The notes under the pieces are model-generated. The model was given only the letters and a program-made list of their open reading frames with translations, did no database searches and was not told where the DNA came from. A stretch of 64,000 nucleotides of DNA from Geomonas anaerohicana (GTDB lineage Bacteria; Desulfobacterota; Desulfuromonadia; Geobacterales; Geobacteraceae): assembly GCF_016458305.1 (NCBI RefSeq), contig NZ_JAEMHL010000002.1, positions 186,001 to 250,000 of the forward strand. Reading direction: 5' to 3'. The translations under genes and the position numbers were made by a program. This document shows positions 42,997 to 52,530 of the stretch, in pieces. Positions within the stretch are counted from its first letter, which is position 1. The number at the start of each line of letters is the position of its first letter.

Positions 42997-43836
42997 ATGG
43001 AACGTGACAACGGTGAGCTTTCGCGTGACGAGTTGCAGAAGGCGGTCGAACTGCTCGAGATAGTTGCGGCCCGGGGCAAGGGGTGTTCCCTGTCGGCGCT
43101 GGCGCGCGAGGCGGGCGTCACCCCTTACCGGGCGCGGCTTTTGTTGGCGCTTTTGGAGGACAAGGGGCTGGTGCAGTGTGCGGTCCAGAGCGGCAAGTAC
43201 GACGAGAGCCGCGCCCGGTCGCTCGCCCGGACGCTTTTGCAGAACGTCCGCAACAGCAGTGTCCTCGGGCCGGTGCTCCGGTCGGTGTTGTCCGAGCACG
43301 ACGACGAGCTCAAGGTGACCATCCTGAAGGACGCGCGGCCGGTGCTGGAAGCCCTGGCGCGCCGCCACAACGAGGCGATCTACATGGCGGTCCCCAACGG
43401 GGACGAGGTGCTGCTGCTGGACATGGTGGATCCCCTGCGCCAGGAGCGGGGGGAGCCGTTGGTGGGGAGGCGCTTTCCCTTTTTCGCCAACGCCGCCGGG
43501 AAGGTGATGCGCGCCATCGATTCGTGGGACCTCTTGGAGCAGATCGGCCGGAGGTGGCGCGGCGGACGGGGCGAGCAGCCGAACCTGGCCCAGCTGCGCA
43601 TCGAGCTGGAGCAGATCCGGGAGCACGGGGTCGCGGTGGAGTGCAGCGGCATGGGGGACGGCGTGGTGACCGTGGCGGTGGCGGTCCGGGACTACGCCGG
43701 CAAGGTCGTGGGCGCCCTGATGCTGATCGGGCCCTCCTTCCGGCTGCTGGGGGACCGGCTGGAGCAGGAGATCATCCCCTCGCTGCGCCTGAGCGCCGAA
43801 CTCCTCTCCGCCAGGTTCGGCTACGCCCGCCCCTGA
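42997..43836 (+). CDS. IclR-family transcriptional regulator
   Basis: 279 residues from the ATG at 42997 (GGGTGG upstream). An N-terminal winged helix (LQKAVELLEIVAARGKGCSLSALAREAGVTPYRARLLL) is followed by an IclR effector-binding domain (RHNEAIYMAVPNGDEVLLLDMVD, RFPFFANAAGKVMRAID, VAVAVRDYAGKVVGALMLIGPS). It lies between the CoA-transferase and the acetate symporter genes, all on one strand, and probably regulates them in response to an acid or CoA-ester-derived ligand. Confidence 0.9.
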   Translation: MERDNGELSRDELQKAVELLEIVAARGKGCSLSALAREAGVTPYRARLLLALLEDKGLVQCAVQSGKYDESRARSLARTLLQNVRNSSVLGPVLRSVLSEHDDELKVTILKDARPVLEALARRHNEAIYMAVPNGDEVLLLDMVDPLRQERGEPLVGRRFPFFANAAGKVMRAIDSWDLLEQIGRRWRGGRGEQPNLAQLRIELEQIREHGVAVECSGMGDGVVTVAVAVRDYAGKVVGALMLIGPSFRLLGDRLEQEIIPSLRLSAELLSARFGYARP

Positions 43837-43952
43837 AGCACGCAAGCCTCTCCTGGAGCTACTTGGCCCCCCTGGCGCAGGCGGGGGGATGGACACGGAA
43901 GCGGCGGCGCCGCTTCCAGACGCTGGTAACCCTAACAGAAGGAGTGACGGCC

Positions 43953-44258
43953 ATGTCGGAAAAACAGCAATGGGAAGCAATCGCCAACCACAGCAAGTTC
44001 ATCGAGCTAAAGCGCAGGAAACGGAACTTCCTCTTCAGCTGGTGGATCATCTCGACCATCTACTACCTCCTGCTCCCGGTCATCTCCGGCTACTTCCCCG
44101 AGGCCTTCAGGGTCAAGGTCATCGGCCCCATCAACTTCGGATACCTCTTCATCCTGTCCCAGTTTGTCATGGCCATCGGCGTGGCGATCTACTACGCCCA
44201 CGTCGCCAACAAGACCTTCGATCGACTCACCAAGCAGCTTTTGGAAGCCTTGCAATAG
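43953..44258 (+). CDS. DUF485 small membrane protein, partner of acetate symporter
   Basis: 101 residues from the ATG at 43953 (AGAAGGAG nine bases upstream). Two membrane helices (FSWWIISTIYYLLLPVI, FGYLFILSQFVMAIGVAIYY) with conserved N-terminal basic residues and a C-terminal FDRLTKQ helix: the DUF485 family, almost always encoded directly before ActP-type acetate permeases (YjcH-like). Its role in transport is not defined. Confidence 0.92.
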   Translation: MSEKQQWEAIANHSKFIELKRRKRNFLFSWWIISTIYYLLLPVISGYFPEAFRVKVIGPINFGYLFILSQFVMAIGVAIYYAHVANKTFDRLTKQLLEALQ

Positions 44259-44290
44259 ACGCGTCCATCAATCAAAGAGGGGGACCAGGT

Positions 44291-46303
44291 ATGAAAAAGA
44301 GGATCGCCGCTTTAACCGTAGCACTGTCGCTATCGATGTTCGGCGCGGCCGCCGTCTGCGCCCAGGCGCCCGCCACCGCCCAGGCACCTCCGGCCGCTGC
44401 ATCAGCCACTGCCGCAGCTCCCCAGGCCGCCGCACCCGCCGCAGCCGCAGCCACCCAATCGGCGGCTCCCGCCGCAGGCGTCGCCGTCAAGGCCGCCACC
44501 GCACCGGTGAAGGGGGGCGCCGCACCGGCCAAGATCACCCCCAACCGCGGCATCACCATCGGCATGTTCGCGCTCATCATCGCGGTCACCATGGGGGTCG
44601 TGGTGTGGGCGGCCAAGAAGACGCAGACCGCCTCGGACTTCTACACCGCCGGCGGCGGCATCACCGGCTTCCAGAACGGCTGGGCCATCGCCGGGGACTA
44701 CATGTCGGCGGCCTCCTTCCTGGGGATGTCGGGCCTCATCTCGCTCTACGGCATCGACGGCTTCATGTACGCGGTGGGACCGATGTTCTCGTTCATCGCC
44801 ATCCTGCTGGTGATCGCCGAGCCCTGCCGCAACGCCGGCAAGTACACGCTGGGCGACATCCTCTCCTTCAGGAGCTCACCCAAGGTGGTGCGCGGCGTCG
44901 CGGCGCTCTCGACGGTGACGGTCTCCATCTTCTACCTGATCGCCCAGATGGTGGGCGCCGGCAAGCTGATGCAGATGCTCCTGAACATCCCGTACCGCGT
45001 TTCCGTGGTCGGCGTCGGAGCGCTCATGGTCGCCTACGTCGTCTTCGGCGGCATGAAGGCCACCACCTGGGTCCAGATCATCAAGGCGTCGCTGCTGATG
45101 GGCGCCACCACCGTCCTCTGTCTGCTGGTCGCCATCAAGGCGGGCTTCAACCCGGTCGGCTTCTTTACCGACGTGGTGAGTAACAGCGCCATCCAGGAGC
45201 ACGTGCGCATGAACGTGTTGAAGGACGTCATCGCCAAGCCCGGCGTCGACTACGGGCAGAGGTTCCTGGAGCCCGGTCTGTTCCTGAAGAACCCCCTGGA
45301 CCAGATCTCGCTCGGCCTCGCCTGGGCCCTGGGCGCTGCGGGCCTCCCCCACATCCTGATGCGTTTCTTCACCGTCCCGAGCGCCAAGGATGCCAGGAAG
45401 TCCATCATCGTGGCCCTCTTCCTCAACTCCAGCTTCTTCTTCATGATCAGCGTGATCGGCTTCGGCGCCGCGCTCTACCTCACCCCGCAGGCGATCTCCG
45501 CCGTGGACAAGGGGGGCAACATGGCGACCCTGCTCCTGGCCCAGCACATGGGGGGCGGCGCGGGTAGCCTCGGCGGCGACATCTTCCTCGCCTTCATCTG
45601 CGCGGTCGCCTTTGCGACCATCCTCGCCGTGGTCTCCGGCCTGGTGCTGGCGGCCTCCGCCGCCATCGCCCACGACGTCTACGTCAACATCATCAAGGAC
45701 GGCAAGGCCGACCAGCAGCTGCAGGTCAAGGTGGCCCGCATCACCTCGCTCTTCGTGGGCACCTCGGCCATCGTGATGGGGCTCATGGCGGAGAAGGAGA
45801 ACGTGGTGGCCCTGGTGGCACTGGCGTTCGCGGTCGCCGCTTCCGGCAACTTCCCGGTGATCATGTTCTCCCTGTTCTGGCGCAAGTTCAACACGGCGGG
45901 GATCGTTTCCGGCCTGGTGGTGGGGACCATCTCCGCGCTGGCCCTGGTCATGGTCTCGCCGGTGATGACCTATCCCAAGAAGATCGCTGCCGACGCCAAG
46001 AAGGTGGTGGAGACCCTGGAGAAGAAGCAGGCCGGCGGCGCGGTGCTGGCCGAGAAGGAAGTGCAGGCCCTGGAGAAGTCGCGGACGGAGTACGTGAAGA
46101 ACAAGGACGGCAAGTCCATGGTCGGGCTGGACGCCCCGATCTTCCCGCTCAAGAACCCCGGCATCGTCTCGGTGCCGCTGGGTTTCCTGGCCGCCTTCTT
46201 CGGCTGTCTGCTCTTCAGGGAGCGCCGTGCCGAGGAGATGTTCGACGAGATCGACGTGCGCCAGAATACCGGCATCGGTATCGCCAAGGCGGCGGACCAC
46301 TAG
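44291..46303 (+). CDS. ActP-type sodium:solute symporter (acetate permease)
   Basis: 670 residues. Signal-like first helix (MKKRIAALTVALSLSMFGAA), then an unusual Ala/Pro/Gln-rich low-complexity stretch (about 26-80), then a sodium:solute symporter core with about 13 helices (FYTAGGGITGFQNGWAIAGD, MSAASFLGMSG, PHILMRFFTVPSAKDAR are characteristic). Between the last helices is a soluble insertion of roughly 60 residues rich in Lys/Glu (KKIAADAKKVVETLEKK). This fits the acetate permeases described in Geobacter. Thus acetate import and activation are encoded side by side. Confidence 0.92.
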   Translation: MKKRIAALTVALSLSMFGAAAVCAQAPATAQAPPAAASATAAAPQAAAPAAAAATQSAAPAAGVAVKAATAPVKGGAAPAKITPNRGITIGMFALIIAVTMGVVVWAAKKTQTASDFYTAGGGITGFQNGWAIAGDYMSAASFLGMSGLISLYGIDGFMYAVGPMFSFIAILLVIAEPCRNAGKYTLGDILSFRSSPKVVRGVAALSTVTVSIFYLIAQMVGAGKLMQMLLNIPYRVSVVGVGALMVAYVVFGGMKATTWVQIIKASLLMGATTVLCLLVAIKAGFNPVGFFTDVVSNSAIQEHVRMNVLKDVIAKPGVDYGQRFLEPGLFLKNPLDQISLGLAWALGAAGLPHILMRFFTVPSAKDARKSIIVALFLNSSFFFMISVIGFGAALYLTPQAISAVDKGGNMATLLLAQHMGGGAGSLGGDIFLAFICAVAFATILAVVSGLVLAASAAIAHDVYVNIIKDGKADQQLQVKVARITSLFVGTSAIVMGLMAEKENVVALVALAFAVAASGNFPVIMFSLFWRKFNTAGIVSGLVVGTISALALVMVSPVMTYPKKIAADAKKVVETLEKKQAGGAVLAEKEVQALEKSRTEYVKNKDGKSMVGLDAPIFPLKNPGIVSVPLGFLAAFFGCLLFRERRAEEMFDEIDVRQNTGIGIAKAADH

Positions 46304-46603
46304 CTCTTGGCACCAAACCGGCCCCTGGCATCGCCCAAGGCAGCCGGCCACCAGCTCCTTTTACCCAGGCCCCCCTCCCGACCTCCCCCCTCCGGGGGGA
46401 GGGGCCACGCTGGCGGTGTCCAGCCAAGCAAGTTTCCGATACCTCTCCGGGAGCGGGTGCGCAAGCGTCCTCTCCCCCGGAGGGGGAGGGACAGGGAGGG
46501 GGAAGTTCCCCATCGCTCTCACCTTGTACAGCCGTAGCCGGCGTCCCCTCAGGGGGACAGGGAGGTGGGAGCTTCAGTGCACAACCGAAAAGGAGGTGAA
46601 CCC
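46304..46603. other. Repeat-filled gap between the symporter and the DUF6125-like gene
   Basis: 300 bases with at least two copies of the C/G-rich palindrome family (46369-46404 and 46470-46503) and a degenerate third (46541-46569). No gene accepted. Confidence 0.6.
46369..46569. repeat. Three C/G-rich palindromic repeats
   Basis: CCTCCCCCCTCCGGGGGGAG-type unit at 46369-46404, CTCCCCCGGAGGGGGAGGG unit followed by ACAGGGAGGGGG at 46470-46503, and a shorter relative at 46541-46569. Same family as at 4156, 50487, 56812 and 60773. Confidence 0.75.
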
Positions 46604-47182
46604 GTGACACACGCTAACAACCTGCAGGAAATAGCGGCCGTGGAGCCGCCGGCGGGAGACGAGGGGATCCAACTCCTCTACTCGCTCAGCAAGGAGGAAC
46701 TGGTCCGAATCATCGTCGACGACGCCAAGAACTGGCTGGCCCACGACGGGGTCTGGTTCCAGTCGCTGGAAAAGAAGTACGGCATGGACGTGGCGGTGGA
46801 CATCGATACCGATGCGTGGCGGCTTTTCACCGTCATCGAGGCCAAGCGCATCATGGAGCGGCTCTCCATGAAGCCCGGCGGCGGCATCCCCGCCCTGGTG
46901 GAGTGCCTCAAGCACCGCTTCTACGCCCGCTTGAACCTCCAGGAAAGCGTCGAGGTGAGCGATACCCGGGCCGTGTTCCGCATGCTCGACTGCCGGGTGC
47001 AGTCCGCCAGGAAGCGCAAGGGACTCGCGGACCACCCCTGCAAGTCGGTGGGGATCGTCGAATACTCCGAGTTCGCCCGGACCATCGATCCGCGCATCAC
47101 CACCCGCTGCATCGCCTGCCCTCCCGACCCGCACCCCGAAGAGTTCTGGTGCGCCTGGGAGTTCACCTTGAAAAACGATTAG
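46604..47182 (+). CDS. Cytoplasmic protein of unknown function, DUF6125-like
   Basis: 192 residues from a GTG (46604) preceded by a perfect AAGGAGGTGA site; upstream in-frame GTGs lack one. The N-terminal half is helical ([22 protein letters not shown]) with conserved Trp; the C-terminal part carries several cysteines ([38 protein letters not shown]) that could bind a metal or an iron-sulfur cluster. It resembles the DUF6125 group by pattern, seen next to acyl-CoA genes in anaerobes. It is 31 bases upstream of icmF, so an accessory role for the mutase or its cobalamin supply is possible but unproven. Confidence 0.65.
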   Translation: MTHANNLQEIAAVEPPAGDEGIQLLYSLSKEELVRIIVDDAKNWLAHDGVWFQSLEKKYGMDVAVDIDTDAWRLFTVIEAKRIMERLSMKPGGGIPALVECLKHRFYARLNLQESVEVSDTRAVFRMLDCRVQSARKRKGLADHPCKSVGIVEYSEFARTIDPRITTRCIACPPDPHPEEFWCAWEFTLKND

Positions 47183-47213
47183 CCGTAAAGACCACCCCGC
47201 AAGGAGGAACGAC

Positions 47214-50200
47214 ATGCACATTGCCGCTGCGGAGCCTTATCGCTCCAGACACAAGGTCCGGTTCGTCACCGCGACCAGTCTCTTCGACGGGCACGATGCC
47301 GCCACCAACATCATCCGGCGGATGCTCCAGGCCTCGGGCGCGGAGGTGATCCACCTGGGACACAACCGCTCCGTGGACGCCATCGTCACCGCCGCCATCC
47401 AGGAGGACGCCCAGGGCATCGCGGTGAGCTGCTACCAGGGGGGGCATGTCCCGTTCTTCAAGTACATCTGCGACCTGCTCCGGGAGCGCGGCGCCGACCA
47501 CATCAGGGTCTTCGGAGGGGGCGGCGGCGTCATCGTCCCGGAGGAGGTCCGCGAGATCGAGGCGTACGGCGTGAGCAAGATCTTCTCCCCCGAGGACGGC
47601 AGGCGCATGGGCCTTCAGGGGATGATCAACCACATGCTGGAGTTGTGCGACTTCACCCCGCAGCGCGACACGGACCGGGAGATCGAGAGGCTCAAGGAGC
47701 GCGACATCCGCGCCGTCAACACGCTGATCACCCTGGCCGAGCAGGCGGTCCACGACCAAAGCGAGGGGTACGGGGCGGTACGGGACCGGATCCGCGCCAT
47801 GGGGCGCGACGTCCCGGTGGTCGGGGTGACCGGGACCGGCGGGGCAGGGAAAAGCTCGCTCACCGACGAACTGGTGCGCCGCTTCATCAGGGACTTCCCG
47901 GAGAAAAGCGTCGCCATCCTGGCGGTTGACCCGTCCCGGCAACGTACCGGCGGGGCGCTCTTGGGCGACCGGATCAGGATGAACTCCATCAACAGCGACC
48001 GGATCTACATGCGCTCCCTGGCCACCCGCGATTCCCGCTCCGAGCTGTCGGCTGCGATACGCGACGCCCTCGACGTCGTGCGCGCCTCGGGCTTCGACCT
48101 GGTCATCGTGGAGACTTCCGGGATCGGGCAGGGGGACGCCGGGGTGGTGGAGATCTGCGACGTGTCGCTTTACGTGATGACCTGCGAGTTCGGCGCACCG
48201 ACGCAACTGGAGAAGATCGACATGCTCGACTTCGCCGACCTGGTGGCCCTCAACAAGTTCGAGCGCAAGGGGGCGGAGGACGCGCTGCGCAACGTGCGCA
48301 AACAGTATCGCCGCAACCGCAACCTCTTCGAAATCCCGGATGCGGAACTGCCGGTCTACGGCACCATCGCCTCGCAGTTCAACGATCCCGGCACCAACGT
48401 GCTCTACCGGGCGCTTTTGGACCGGGTCAACGAGAAGAAGGACGCGGGGTGGAGCTCGCGACTGGAGGTCACCGAGCGCGAGAGCCTGAAGCAGTACATC
48501 ATCCCGCCGGACCGGGTGCACTACCTGGGCGAGATCGTGCAGGCCGTGCGCGGCTACCGCAGGGATGTGGAGGAGCAGGCCGGTGTCGCGCGCACACTGT
48601 TCCAGCTTTCCGGCGCCAGGGCCCAAGTGAAGGGGGAGGGGACGGTCGCGGAACTGGAGCAGCTCATCGGAAGCTTTTCCGCGAAGCTGCAGGAGGAGCC
48701 GCGGCGCATCATCGACGGCTGGAAGTCGCTCAAGGAGTGCTACCGCCAGGACGCCCAGGTCACCCGCGTGCGCGACAAGGAGATCCGCACCGAGCTCTAC
48801 ACCACGTCCCTCTCCGGGACGAAGATTCCCAAGGTCTGCCTCCCCGACTACCAGGACTGGGGGGAGATCGTCAAGTGGTCCATGAAGGAGAACCTGCCCG
48901 GTTTCTTCCCCTTCACGGCGGGCGTCTTCCCGTTCAAGCGCGCCGAGGAGGATCCCAAGCGTCAGTTCGCCGGGGAGGGGACCCCGGAGCGTACCAACCG
49001 GCGCTTCCATTACCTCTGCCAGGACGACGGCGCCAAGCGCCTCTCCACGGCCTTCGACAGCGTGACACTCTACGGCGAGGACCCGGATTACCCGCCCGAC
49101 ATCTACGGCAAGGTCGGGGAGAGCGGGGTCTCCATCTGTACCGTCGAGGACATGGAGAAGCTCTACGCCGGCTTCGATCTCTGCGCCCCCTCGACCAGCG
49201 TCTCCATCACCATCAACGGCCCGGCGCCCATCATGCTGGCCTTCTTCTTCAATGCGGCCATCAGGCAGCAGCTGGCGCAGTTCAAGACCGCGCAGGGGCG
49301 CGAGCCGTCGGCCGCGGAGTTCGCCGAGCTTAAGGCCCGCACCCTGCAGACCGTGCGCGGCACCGTCCAGGCCGACATCCTCAAGGAGGACCAGGGGCAG
49401 AACACCTGCATCTTCTCCACGGAGTTCGCGCTCAGGATGATGGGGGACATCCAGCAGTACTTCATCGAGCAGCAGGTGCGCAACTACTACTCGGTCTCCA
49501 TCAGCGGCTACCACATCGCCGAGGCCGGGGCGAATCCCATCTCGCAGCTTGCCTTCACGCTTTCCAACGGCTTCACCTACGTGGAGTATTACCTGTCGCG
49601 GGGGATGAACATCGACGACTTCGCGCCGAACCTCTCCTTCTTCTTCAGCAACGGCCTCGACCCCGAGTACACGGTGATCGGCCGCGTGGCGCGGCGCATC
49701 TGGGCGGTGGTGATGCGGGAGAAGTACGGCGCCAACGACCGCAGCCAGAAGCTCAAGTACCACATCCAGACCAGCGGCCGTTCGCTGCACGCCCAGGAGA
49801 TGGATTTCAACGACATCCGCACCACGCTGCAGGCCCTGATGGCCCTCTACGACAACTGCAACTCGCTGCACACCAACGCCTACGACGAGGCGGTCACCAC
49901 ACCGTCGGAAGAGTCGGTACGCCGGGCCATGGCGGTGCAGATGATCATCACCAAGGAGCTTGGCCTCGCCAAGAACGAAAACCCGCTACAGGGGGCCTTC
50001 ATCATCGACGAGTTGACCGACCTAGTGGAGGAAGCGGTACTGGCCGAGTTCGAGCGCATCGACCAGCGCGGCGGCGTGCTGGGGGCGATGGAGACCCAGT
50101 ACCAGCGCAGCAAGATCCAGGACGAGTCCATGCTCTACGAGGCGCGCAAGCACTCCGGCGAGCTCCCCATTATCGGCGTCAACACCTTCTTGAACCCGCA

Positions 50201-50462
50201 CGCGGGCGAGGAGGGATACCAGATCCCCGGAGAGCTGGCCCGTGCCACCGTCGAGGAGAAGGAACAGCAGATCAGGAACCTGCGCGCCTTCCAGGAGCGG
50301 CACAAGGACGAGGCCCCGCGTGCCCTAAAGCGGCTCCAGGAGACGGCGGTGGCCGGCGGCAACATCTTTGCCGAGCTGATGGAGACGGTGCAGTGCGCCT
50401 CGCTGGGGCAGATCACCAGGGCGCTCTACGAGGTGGGCGGCGAATACCGGCGCAACATGTAG
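47214..50462 (+). CDS. icmF: Fused isobutyryl-CoA mutase IcmF
   Basis: 1082 residues, the normal length for IcmF. Order: cobalamin-binding domain (D25, H27 in [13 protein letters not shown], a His that replaces the cobalamin lower ligand), a MeaB-type chaperone GTPase (Walker A GTGGAGKS at 207-214) and the large TIM-barrel mutase domain ([36 protein letters not shown]). The combination of all three in one chain is diagnostic for IcmF, which interconverts isobutyryl-CoA and n-butyryl-CoA with adenosylcobalamin (some also act on isovaleryl/pivalyl-CoA). It is flanked by beta-oxidation genes, giving a route for branched acids into the butyryl-CoA pathway. Confidence 0.96.
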   Translation: MHIAAAEPYRSRHKVRFVTATSLFDGHDAATNIIRRMLQASGAEVIHLGHNRSVDAIVTAAIQEDAQGIAVSCYQGGHVPFFKYICDLLRERGADHIRVFGGGGGVIVPEEVREIEAYGVSKIFSPEDGRRMGLQGMINHMLELCDFTPQRDTDREIERLKERDIRAVNTLITLAEQAVHDQSEGYGAVRDRIRAMGRDVPVVGVTGTGGAGKSSLTDELVRRFIRDFPEKSVAILAVDPSRQRTGGALLGDRIRMNSINSDRIYMRSLATRDSRSELSAAIRDALDVVRASGFDLVIVETSGIGQGDAGVVEICDVSLYVMTCEFGAPTQLEKIDMLDFADLVALNKFERKGAEDALRNVRKQYRRNRNLFEIPDAELPVYGTIASQFNDPGTNVLYRALLDRVNEKKDAGWSSRLEVTERESLKQYIIPPDRVHYLGEIVQAVRGYRRDVEEQAGVARTLFQLSGARAQVKGEGTVAELEQLIGSFSAKLQEEPRRIIDGWKSLKECYRQDAQVTRVRDKEIRTELYTTSLSGTKIPKVCLPDYQDWGEIVKWSMKENLPGFFPFTAGVFPFKRAEEDPKRQFAGEGTPERTNRRFHYLCQDDGAKRLSTAFDSVTLYGEDPDYPPDIYGKVGESGVSICTVEDMEKLYAGFDLCAPSTSVSITINGPAPIMLAFFFNAAIRQQLAQFKTAQGREPSAAEFAELKARTLQTVRGTVQADILKEDQGQNTCIFSTEFALRMMGDIQQYFIEQQVRNYYSVSISGYHIAEAGANPISQLAFTLSNGFTYVEYYLSRGMNIDDFAPNLSFFFSNGLDPEYTVIGRVARRIWAVVMREKYGANDRSQKLKYHIQTSGRSLHAQEMDFNDIRTTLQALMALYDNCNSLHTNAYDEAVTTPSEESVRRAMAVQMIITKELGLAKNENPLQGAFIIDELTDLVEEAVLAEFERIDQRGGVLGAMETQYQRSKIQDESMLYEARKHSGELPIIGVNTFLNPHAGEEGYQIPGELARATVEEKEQQIRNLRAFQERHKDEAPRALKRLQETAVAGGNIFAELMETVQCASLGQITRALYEVGGEYRRNM

Positions 50463-50486
50463 TTGGAGGAGTCTTGAGGCCCAACG

Positions 50487-50521
50487 TTCCCTCCCCCGGA
50501 GGGGGAGGGACAGGGAGGGGG
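50487..50521. repeat. C/G-rich palindromic repeat
   Basis: TTCCCTCCCCCGGAGGGGGA followed by GGGACAGGGAGGGGG, nearly identical to the copy at 46470. It lies between icmF and the nitroreductase gene. Confidence 0.75.
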
Positions 50522-50582
50522 AAAACTTGCTCCCGGAATCAGCAGCAGAAGAGACAACGAGAGCGAACGAGGAGGACAAACC

Positions 50583-51116
50583 GTGGATGTCTTTCAAGCA
50601 ATAAACGACAGACGCAGCATCAGGAAGTACCGGGACATTCCGGTGGAGTGGGACAAGGTGAGCCAGGTGCTCGACGCGGGGCGGCTGGCGCCGTCGTGGA
50701 AGAACATGCAGTGCTGGCGCTTCCTGGTGCTCTCGTCAGGCGGCAAGCGGAACGCGCTGCTGGACGCTTTCCCCGATGACAATCCCGGCAAGAAGGCCCT
50801 CTCCCAGGCGCCGGTGACCATCGTGGTCTGCGCCGACCCGGCCGAGTCGGGCGTCGAGAACGGCATCGAGTACTACGTCGCCGACACGGCCATCGCCTTC
50901 GAGCACATCTGCCTGGCCGCGCACGGCCTGGGGCTTGGCACCTGCTGGATGGGGCTCTTCGACGAGCGGACCCTGAAGGCGTCGCTCGGCATCCCGGAGG
51001 GGATACGGGTCGTCGGCGTGACGCCGTTGGGCTACCCGGACCAGGAGCCCAAGGCCCGACCGCGCAAGGAACTGGCGGAGATCGCCTATCACAACGACTG
51101 GGGGAGCGCATGCTGA
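50583..51116 (+). CDS. Nitroreductase family protein (FMN-dependent)
   Basis: 177 residues from a GTG with GGAGG seven bases upstream. N-terminal RRSIRKY, APSWKNMQCWRFLVL and C-terminal GLGLGTCWMGLF with RVVGVTPLGYP are features of the small nitroreductase/NADH oxidase family, which reduces nitro or quinone-like compounds or removes iodine or similar groups using FMN. Physiological substrate unknown. It overlaps the next gene by ATGCTGA, so the two are co-translated. Confidence 0.9.
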   Translation: MDVFQAINDRRSIRKYRDIPVEWDKVSQVLDAGRLAPSWKNMQCWRFLVLSSGGKRNALLDAFPDDNPGKKALSQAPVTIVVCADPAESGVENGIEYYVADTAIAFEHICLAAHGLGLGTCWMGLFDERTLKASLGIPEGIRVVGVTPLGYPDQEPKARPRKELAEIAYHNDWGSAC

Positions 51117-52276
51117 CCAAGACCGAATCGGAGCAAAGGATAGGAAGGCTGCAGGAGGGGCTGAGGCAACAAGGGCTCGACGGCGCCCTGTTCATCTACC
51201 CCATCGACATCTACTACTTTTCCGGCACGCGCCAGAACTCGGCGCTCTTCGTCCCCGCGGAAGGGAAGCCGCGCCTGATGGTGCGCAAAAGCTACTTCCG
51301 GGCCCAGGCCGAAAGCGTCATCGACGACACGCGCCCCTTTCCCTCCAGCAAGGAATTCGCATCACAGTTTCCGCCCCAGGCAAAGCGGATCGGCTTCACC
51401 TTCGACGTGGCGCCGGTGCAGCAGTACCAGTACTACGCGAAGCTCCTCCCCGGCGTGGAATTCGTCGATGTCTCCACGTTGAACCGGGAACTACGGAGCG
51501 TGAAGTCCGAACTGGAGCTGGAACGGATGCGCGAAAGCGGCGCCAGGCTTTGCGGCGTCTTCAAGGAGGTGCCCGGTTTCCTGAAAGAGGGGATGCGTGA
51601 GCTGGACCTTGCCGCCGAGTTCGAATACCGGCTGCGCAAGGCGGGGGGCGAAGGGTACGTGCGCATGCGCGCCTACAACCAGGAGTTGTTCCAGGGGCTG
51701 GCGGTCAGCGCGGGCGCCGGCAATCCCGGCTTCTTCGACGGCGCGGTCACCGGGCGCGGACTCTCCAACGCCTCACCCCACGGTGCCTCAACCGATGCCA
51801 TCGAGGCCAACGTCCCGGTGCTGGTGGACTACACCGGCGTATTCAACGGCTACATCGTGGACATGACCCGCATGTTCGTGGTGGGGCGGCTCGAGCCCGA
51901 ACTGAAGCAGGCTTTCGATACCTCGCTGCGGATCCAGCAGCACCTGGCCGAGAACCTGAAGCCGGGTGCGGTGTGCGAGGACCTCTTCGCCCAGGCCGCC
52001 GAGATCGCGGAGAGCGCCGGGCTTGCGCGCAACTTCATGGGCGCGCCCGGCGAGAATGCCAAGTTCGTTGGACACGGGGTGGGGCTCGAGCTGGACGAGT
52101 TCCCGGTACTGGCCCAGGGATTCAAGTCGCAGCTCCGGGCTGGCCAGACCATCGCCATCGAACCCAAGTTCGTGCTTCCCGGGCTCGGTGTTATAGGTAT
52201 CGAAAACACGTTTGCCGTGGCGCCGGAGGGTGGGGTGAAAATCACGGATCTGGCGGACGAAATCGTCTGCGTGTAA
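51110..52276 (+). CDS. M24-family (Xaa-Pro type) aminopeptidase
   Basis: 388 residues. An N-terminal creatinase-like domain (about 1-140) is followed by a pita-bread M24 domain (about 150-388). Metal ligands are present: Asp in VLVDYTGVF and IVDMTRMF, His in KFVGHGVGLELDE, Glu in IAIEPKF and GIENTF. It cleaves N-terminal residues before proline or a related substrate. Context with the nitroreductase gene (overlap of seven bases) is probably a recycling function, not part of beta-oxidation. Confidence 0.9.
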   Translation: MLTKTESEQRIGRLQEGLRQQGLDGALFIYPIDIYYFSGTRQNSALFVPAEGKPRLMVRKSYFRAQAESVIDDTRPFPSSKEFASQFPPQAKRIGFTFDVAPVQQYQYYAKLLPGVEFVDVSTLNRELRSVKSELELERMRESGARLCGVFKEVPGFLKEGMRELDLAAEFEYRLRKAGGEGYVRMRAYNQELFQGLAVSAGAGNPGFFDGAVTGRGLSNASPHGASTDAIEANVPVLVDYTGVFNGYIVDMTRMFVVGRLEPELKQAFDTSLRIQQHLAENLKPGAVCEDLFAQAAEIAESAGLARNFMGAPGENAKFVGHGVGLELDEFPVLAQGFKSQLRAGQTIAIEPKFVLPGLGVIGIENTFAVAPEGGVKITDLADEIVCV

Positions 52277-52304
52277 ACACGGAAAACAATTTTTGTTTTA
52301 TGTG

Positions 52305-52332
52305 GGGGCTCGCGAAGGCGAGCCCCTTTTTT
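52305..52332 (+). terminator. Intrinsic terminator ending the icmF-side unit
   Basis: Perfect 9-bp stem GGGGCTCGC / GCGAGCCCC with a GAAG loop and TTTTTT, 28 bases after the peptidase stop. It separates this unit from the promoter of the thiolase operon. Confidence 0.92.
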
Positions 52333-52468
52333 GTGGCCAAGCGGATTTACTCCCTGTCTTTCAGGCGTTTATATTCTGTTGGCTCATGGCTGTCCCGCGC
52401 GGCGCTGCAGCGGTGGGCAACTGGTGGTACAATAAAATCACGAATTTAGAATCTTGTTATACTTTTGC

Positions 52469-52497
52469 TTGACTTTAACGTAAACGACAGATAAAGT
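52469..52497 (+). promoter_or_regulatory. Promoter with MerR-type box for the beta-oxidation operon
   Basis: TTGACT (52469-52474), a 17-base spacer and TAAAGT (52492-52497), 33 bases before the ATG of the thiolase. The spacer starts TTAACGTAAAC, and 15 of 16 bases match the promoter at 41053. The box is a partial palindrome centred on ACGT. Confidence 0.65.
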
Positions 52498-52530
52498 TCT
52501 AGTCAACACATCATCACCGGGAGGGAAACG

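Noticed and set aside
47163-49871. A 902-codon open frame opposite icmF
   Set aside because: Antisense of a well-conserved mutase gene; no domain signatures, composition typical of a shadow.
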